Assembly: GCF_001949145.1 (NCBI RefSeq)
Contig: NW_019091549.1
Coordinates: 368,897-388,524 of the forward strand
Length of the DNA: 19,628 bases
From: Acanthaster planci
Lineage: Eukaryota > Echinodermata > Asteroidea > Valvatida > Acanthasteridae
Reading direction: 5' to 3'
In this document: in pieces, positions 17,301-19,628 of the stretch
How positions within the stretch are numbered: position 1 is the stretch's first letter
Layout: each line of letters opens with the position of its first letter
Program-made: the position numbers and the translations under genes
The notes under the pieces: model-generated
The model's database searches: none
The model's input: only the letters and a program-made list of their open reading frames with translations
Told to the model about the DNA's origin: nothing

Positions 17301-18729
17301 TGTTGGCTTGGTTTCTCTTCAGGAGTCGTGCTTAAAAAAGGATATTGGAAAGGTCACGAGGACAAGATCTTGAGAGAAAACATTGAGAACTTCTGCAAAG
17401 TAAGTGGGTATAAATCTAGATACCAAATCACCAGGAAATAAAGAGAAAAACTGCCAACCAGTGAAGTCACTTTGAAGGTGCTTTCGTGTTTTCATAGTTG
17501 CATGTTGGCATACTTTCTTTACCAGTTTTGGCTAATGGCTGATTTCACCAGTGTGGCATATTCAATGATAGAACATTGGACTTTCCATCAGTTGCCTGTT
17601 GGAATATTTGGTTGTACCAACTTCCCACAAAAGTAGAAAGAATACAGACATTTTTTACATCAAGTACAAAATAGAAAACGTGAAGGAAAAGTAGTTTTGG
17701 GCTTTACCGTTCAGGCATATGGTTTTAGTTGCATCAAAAATTTGCTTTAAGAACACAATTTTCTATCAAAATTATTGAATTTTTTTTAATTCACTGATTT
17801 TTCCATCCTAATATTTAATTTCCAAATAATCATTCAAATACTTAATAATCGATTGAATATATGAATATTTGGCAATGGTACAGCTCCATCCCTGAGCAAA
17901 TATTATCTCAACACCCCAAAAGCTTTGTGCTTTCTGCCAAATTCACAAGTGTGTTCACCGTGCTTGGTTTATACCACAACTAGTTTTGCTGTTTAATGAG
18001 CACATTTATTAGCTTAGTAATATTTCCTTCTATAAATATTTCCTGTGGCTATTTTGGGGGGGAGAGGGGGAAACAGGCTCCAGTACTTGGCTTCATCTCC
18101 ATCTCAGGCATCACCCACTGTTTTACCTCCCTGACGTTGAAGTCCTTGGTTCAATAATAAGTCATATGTACTGCCATCCAAGTGTTGAAACTATGTGCCA
18201 TCCACCTTGAGCGGAAGCACTCCCTCATCCGTTGAACAGAGCCAGGTTGGTCTGGGATGTTCATTCTGCTAGTAGTGACTCGACTGCAGCATGTGCTTTT
18301 CACAGTCGTTGGTGAACCTGCAAAGAATAGTTCCAACCAAAGGAACCTGTGTTGCTTGGAAAATTGCCCCATATCTTGGTCCAGCTCAGGGTTCATAGAC
18401 TGAACAAGTATTCTTATTCAGTTTAAACGCTAGTAGCCTCAAAGTGGGTATTGAATTCCGATATAAAGCTCGAGATGAAACCAGGTAGTGTGGAAACTTC
18501 TATATAGCTCCTTGGCTACAACTCTGTACTCAGTGACCCCAAGTTTGTGATTAATAAACCAATGAGATATGCAGAAGGGCTGATAAATGTGCATAAAGTT
18601 TGACAATGGTTATTTTCTGACAGAAATATGGCATTGACGATGTGAAGAAGGTAACCCACCCGCACCTGTTTGAAGAGAAACAAGCTCTCCTATGTCTCAT
18701 ACAGCAGAAGAAATTCTATCTTAAAATGT
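11388..18729 (+). CDS. TTF1: TTF1, RNA polymerase I termination factor, 5' portion
   Basis: TTF1 binds terminator elements in rDNA repeats, stops RNA polymerase I and remodels rDNA chromatin in the nucleolus. Proposed exons are 11388-11396, 13211 to about 14475, 15846-16034, 17323-17399 and 18624-18729, with the rest past the right edge. The N-terminal part has eight lysine/arginine clusters separated by acidic, serine-rich spacers, as in vertebrate TTF1. The later exons read GVVLKKGYWKGHEDKI and KKYGIDDVKKVTHPHLFEEK, aligning with the human stretch that leads into the Myb-like repeats (Gly-Val, Glu-Asn spacing, Gly-Ile-Asp/Glu, Glu-Glu-Lys). Two problems remain: a frame change between about 14318 and 14377, and a transposon at 14484-15844. 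This may be a functional gene with a new intron, or a damaged allele. The Myb factor DMTF1 was considered; it fits less well and lacks the lysine-rich N-terminus. Confidence 0.82.
11397..13210 (+). other. TTF1 intron 1
   Basis: 1814 bp without recognisable exons. It holds an inverted repeat near 11472-11600, listed separately, and a small perfect palindrome ATCAGGC-5-GCCTGAT near 13092-13110. The open frame at 12760-13023 shows no family resemblance. Confidence 0.65.
11472..11600. repeat. Imperfect foldback with GGCCTAGG arms
   Basis: The left arm holds GGCCTAGG, CTACTTC and GAGAACTC. The right arm, on the other strand, holds GGCCTAGG, CTACTTC and GAGAACTC in the same order, with an 18-nt loop-out on the left. 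An inner stem AGTCACT (11548-11554) / AGTGACT (11566-11572) has an 11-nt loop. This may be a MITE-like remnant or a structured intron element. Confidence 0.5.
13211..14475 (+). CDS. TTF1: TTF1 coding exon 2, lysine-rich N-terminal region
   Basis: The exon begins after the acceptor CATCTTTCAG with NPDADLAVR and a run of eight lysines. It then alternates basic clusters (RKKKKKVK, KKKRKRKRKR, KCKKNKKCK, SRKKKKHK, KKRKRK, KKGKRKKK, PRKRKKK) with acidic spacers. Such clusters serve as nuclear and nucleolar localisation signals and DNA/RNA contacts. The initial frame closes with TGA at 14375-14377 after 391 residues. A second frame, open from 14326 on, reads LSPDENGSPSLDESPDPRA and continues to 14483, where the transposon supplies TAG. 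Both frames look coding, so a frame change is needed between them. An alternative in-frame splice from 14237 to 14422 would avoid it but would skip that segment. Confidence 0.75.
14318..14330 (+). other. 13-nt intron-like segment GTAAAACTTACAG
   Basis: The first TTF1 frame runs to CGCAAG at 14317. The next 13 bases start GTAAAA and end CTTACAG, like a donor joined directly to an acceptor. Reading on at 14331 after skipping them gives the second, coding-looking frame with no stop. Thirteen bases is far too short for spliceosomal removal in animals. It may be chance, an intron that lost its interior, or an assembly collapse. A single extra C in the CCCC run at 14361-14364 would explain the frame change equally well. 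Confidence 0.35.
14475..14483 (+). repeat. Left target-site duplication GGTCAGAGT
   Basis: Left copy of the 9-bp direct repeat. It overlaps a candidate TTF1 donor, CAGAG/GTCAGA, with GT at 14476-14477. Positions +4 A and +5 G fit the consensus; +3 C does not. Confidence 0.85.
14484..15844 (+). mobile_element. Non-autonomous hAT-like transposon inside TTF1
   Basis: The left end TAGGGATCAACCGATG and the right end, read on the other strand, TAGGAATCAACCAATG match at 14 of 16 bases. GATCGG and CATCGGCCGATGT-type words recur near both ends, which is typical of hAT elements. The flanks are the direct repeat GGTCAGAGT (14475-14483 and 15845-15853). hAT elements make 8-bp duplications; the ninth matching base may be chance or part of the element end. 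The interior open frame at 14591-15028 has no transposase features, so the element needed a helper. An AATAAA lies at 15113-15118. Confidence 0.85.
15845..15853 (+). repeat. Right target-site duplication GGTCAGAGT
   Basis: Right copy of the repeat. Its first G completes an acceptor with the element end (TTGATTCCTA + G), after which coding sequence resumes at 15846. Confidence 0.85.
15846..16034 (+). CDS. TTF1: TTF1 coding exon 3, downstream of the transposon
   Basis: Joined in phase 1 to 14475, the frame runs open through SGCSKAPAADRLLEAKASVF, AEEEDESWIQDLPFYV and RRKPIQKEG. The 189 nt end at a phase 1 donor AAGAAG/GTTTGC, and the split codon gives Gly, leading into exon 4. The acidic EEEDESW patch resembles the acidic region before the Myb part of TTF1. 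The exon was probably one with exon 2 before the insertion. Confidence 0.7.
16035..17322 (+). other. TTF1 intron before the Myb-like exons
   Basis: 1288 bp with no exon resemblance. It contains T-rich tracts near 16650-16680 and a CTCF-like site at 17036-17048, listed separately. Confidence 0.65.
17036..17048 (-). promoter_or_regulatory. CTCF-like motif CACTAGGGGGCGC
   Basis: On the minus strand the 13 bases read CACTAGGGGGCGC, a full match to the core of the CTCF consensus. A weaker relative (GCGCCCCCC on the plus strand) follows about 25 bp downstream. Binding is unproven, and this word is also carried by some repeats. Confidence 0.45.
17323..17399 (+). CDS. TTF1: TTF1 coding exon 4
   Basis: The acceptor TTTCTCTTCAG precedes 77 nt encoding VVLKKGYWKGHEDKILRENI and ENFCK. 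This is the start of the Myb/SANT-like region, with Trp, paired acidic residues and the Leu-x-x-Asn-x-x-x-Phe spacing found in TTF1. The donor AAA/GTAAGT is near ideal, phase 0. Confidence 0.82.
17400..18623 (+). other. TTF1 intron before exon 5
   Basis: 1224 bp without an exon. It includes a very AT-rich stretch ending in a possible hAT terminus near 17894, and a G-rich tract near 18053-18070. Confidence 0.65.
17800..17894. mobile_element. Possible solo hAT terminus
   Basis: The segment ends ATATTTGGCAATGGTACAG then CTCCATCCCTG. Read from the other strand it starts CAGGGATGGAGCTGTACCAT followed by GCCAAATATTC, a typical hAT end with subterminal ATTCAAAT/ATCGATT words. I could not find a matching left end or target duplication, so this is likely a truncated relic. 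Confidence 0.35.
18624..18729 (+). CDS. TTF1: TTF1 coding exon 5
   Basis: Encodes KYGIDDVKKVTHPHLFEEKQ then ALLCLIQQKKFYLKM, with a split last codon (T + 2 nt). The Gly-Ile-Asp, Glu-Glu-Lys and basic-aromatic Lys-Lys-x-Tyr order matches the corresponding human TTF1 stretch. The acceptor is TTTTCTGACAG; the donor ATGT/GTAAGT is strong, phase 1. The next exon is not in the window. Confidence 0.83.
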
Positions 18730-19628
18730 GTAAGTGAAACAAAAGGTGTCAACTACAATTGATGCACGAGGAATGGGTCTTGGACAATGCCAAGAAGTTT
18801 TCTCCATTGGGAATGGCAGTTTTAATGAAGCAAGAATTACCTACAATGCCATAGTGCTCAAATCTCAAAGTACTCAAATCCCCAAACAGATTTACTCGAG
18901 CAGTAGACCCAGTGCCAGGGTCGAGCCCATAGCAAGTCCAGTCAAAAATATGTTCACAGGTCCAATCACATATCCTCTTTGAAGCACCAGTCATAACTAA
19001 ACAGGATGACAATGACGAAGGGATCGATTTTGTCACGGTCCATCTGAATTGCTTGTGATATGAGTTGTGACTGGCTTGCAATTGGCTCAGTACACCACAG
19101 TGTCGTCAGTGCCGTGTAAAAATGTGTCATCTCTCGTCCCTGTTCCAACTTGACATTACCTCATGTTTAGCCTGGAGTCTTATCCAGCGATACGGCTACA
19201 CTAGGATGGTGCTGGAGTGAAGTCACATGAGAGATATGTGTGGAAAATCGGTGCTGATTAAACAGTGCAGACCTCAGGGGAAGACTAACAGTGTGGATAA
19301 AATTTTTTGGAAAGGGTGGCTGTTTTTGCTTGTGAAGTATTTAGCAGTTTTTAATTTCTTCCTGAAGCTTGAAGTTCTAATCTTAGCAGCTCTTTTCCCG
19401 AGGAAAAATTTCTCCTGTGAAGGAGACTTTGCTGAAATGAGCAGTTATCAATTGGTTCCTACTGTTGTTCTTTCAGTTATTAACCACTTCATGCCGGGGC
19501 ATTTTGTAATGTTGATGATGCTGGGCCGGCATGACTATCATTTTTTCCGTTTTCAAAATCCTTCAAAAATTCATCATTTCATTTAATGGTCGTTTATAGC
19601 CGCACCAAGTAATCTTTAGGCCCTACTC
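18730..19628 (+). other. Start of next TTF1 intron, to window edge
   Basis: 899 bp with open frames at 18734-18982 and 19227-19586 that show neither Myb-like motifs nor fitting splice sites. I see no further TTF1 exon. Confidence 0.6.

Noticed and set aside
18734-19586. Open frames at 18734-18982 and 19227-19586 as further TTF1 exons
   Set aside because: They do not match the Myb-like sequence expected next in TTF1 and lack suitable phase and splice signals.
1-19628. CRISPR array, phage or bacterial operon structure
   Set aside because: Spliced genes and eukaryotic repeats throughout; no regularly spaced identical repeats.

Overview
This is a piece of animal nuclear DNA. Its genes are split into short, GC-richer exons with GT-AG introns, lying in AT-rich sequence with many decayed transposable elements. 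The family relationships, the frequent ACATGTA and TAGGCCTA words, and the repeat types suggest a marine invertebrate deuterostome. An echinoderm is my best guess; a hemichordate or amphioxus is possible. This is inferred from sequence style, not from a search.

Two genes sit head to head. On the minus strand, positions 3617-11028 hold what looks like a complete adenylate kinase 8 (AK8) gene. Its ten coding exons join in phase to a 483-residue protein with two P-loop kinase domains. On the plus strand, from 11388 to beyond the right edge, lies the 5' part of TTF1, the RNA polymerase I transcription termination factor. It has a three-codon first exon, a large lysine-rich exon, and exons leading into the Myb-like DNA-binding region. 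The 359 bp between the two start codons must act as a shared promoter. It contains two inverted CCAAT boxes, a YY1-type AAGATGGCGGC motif and a pair of GTTGCCA half-sites resembling RFX (cilia-gene) sites.

The most interesting structure is in TTF1. A 1361-bp non-autonomous hAT-like transposon (14484-15844) sits inside what reads as one coding exon, flanked by 9-bp direct repeats. The repeat supplies a candidate 5' splice site, and the element end plus the first repeat base supplies a candidate 3' splice site. Splicing between them would remove the element exactly and restore the reading frame, so this may be an intron newly made by a transposon. The alternative is a broken allele. Just upstream the TTF1 reading frame also changes between about 14318 and 14377, which needs an indel, an assembly error or an unrecognised splice.

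Layout: 1-3616, no recognisable gene, possibly 3' untranslated sequence of a plus-strand neighbour; 3617-11028, AK8 with repeat-bearing introns; 11029-11387, bidirectional promoter; 11388-19628, TTF1 exons 1 to 6 and introns, with the 3' half of the gene outside the window. AK8 is a nucleotide kinase linked to motile cilia and TTF1 acts on rDNA in the nucleolus, so no shared pathway is evident; shared promoter use and old gene order are the likely links.
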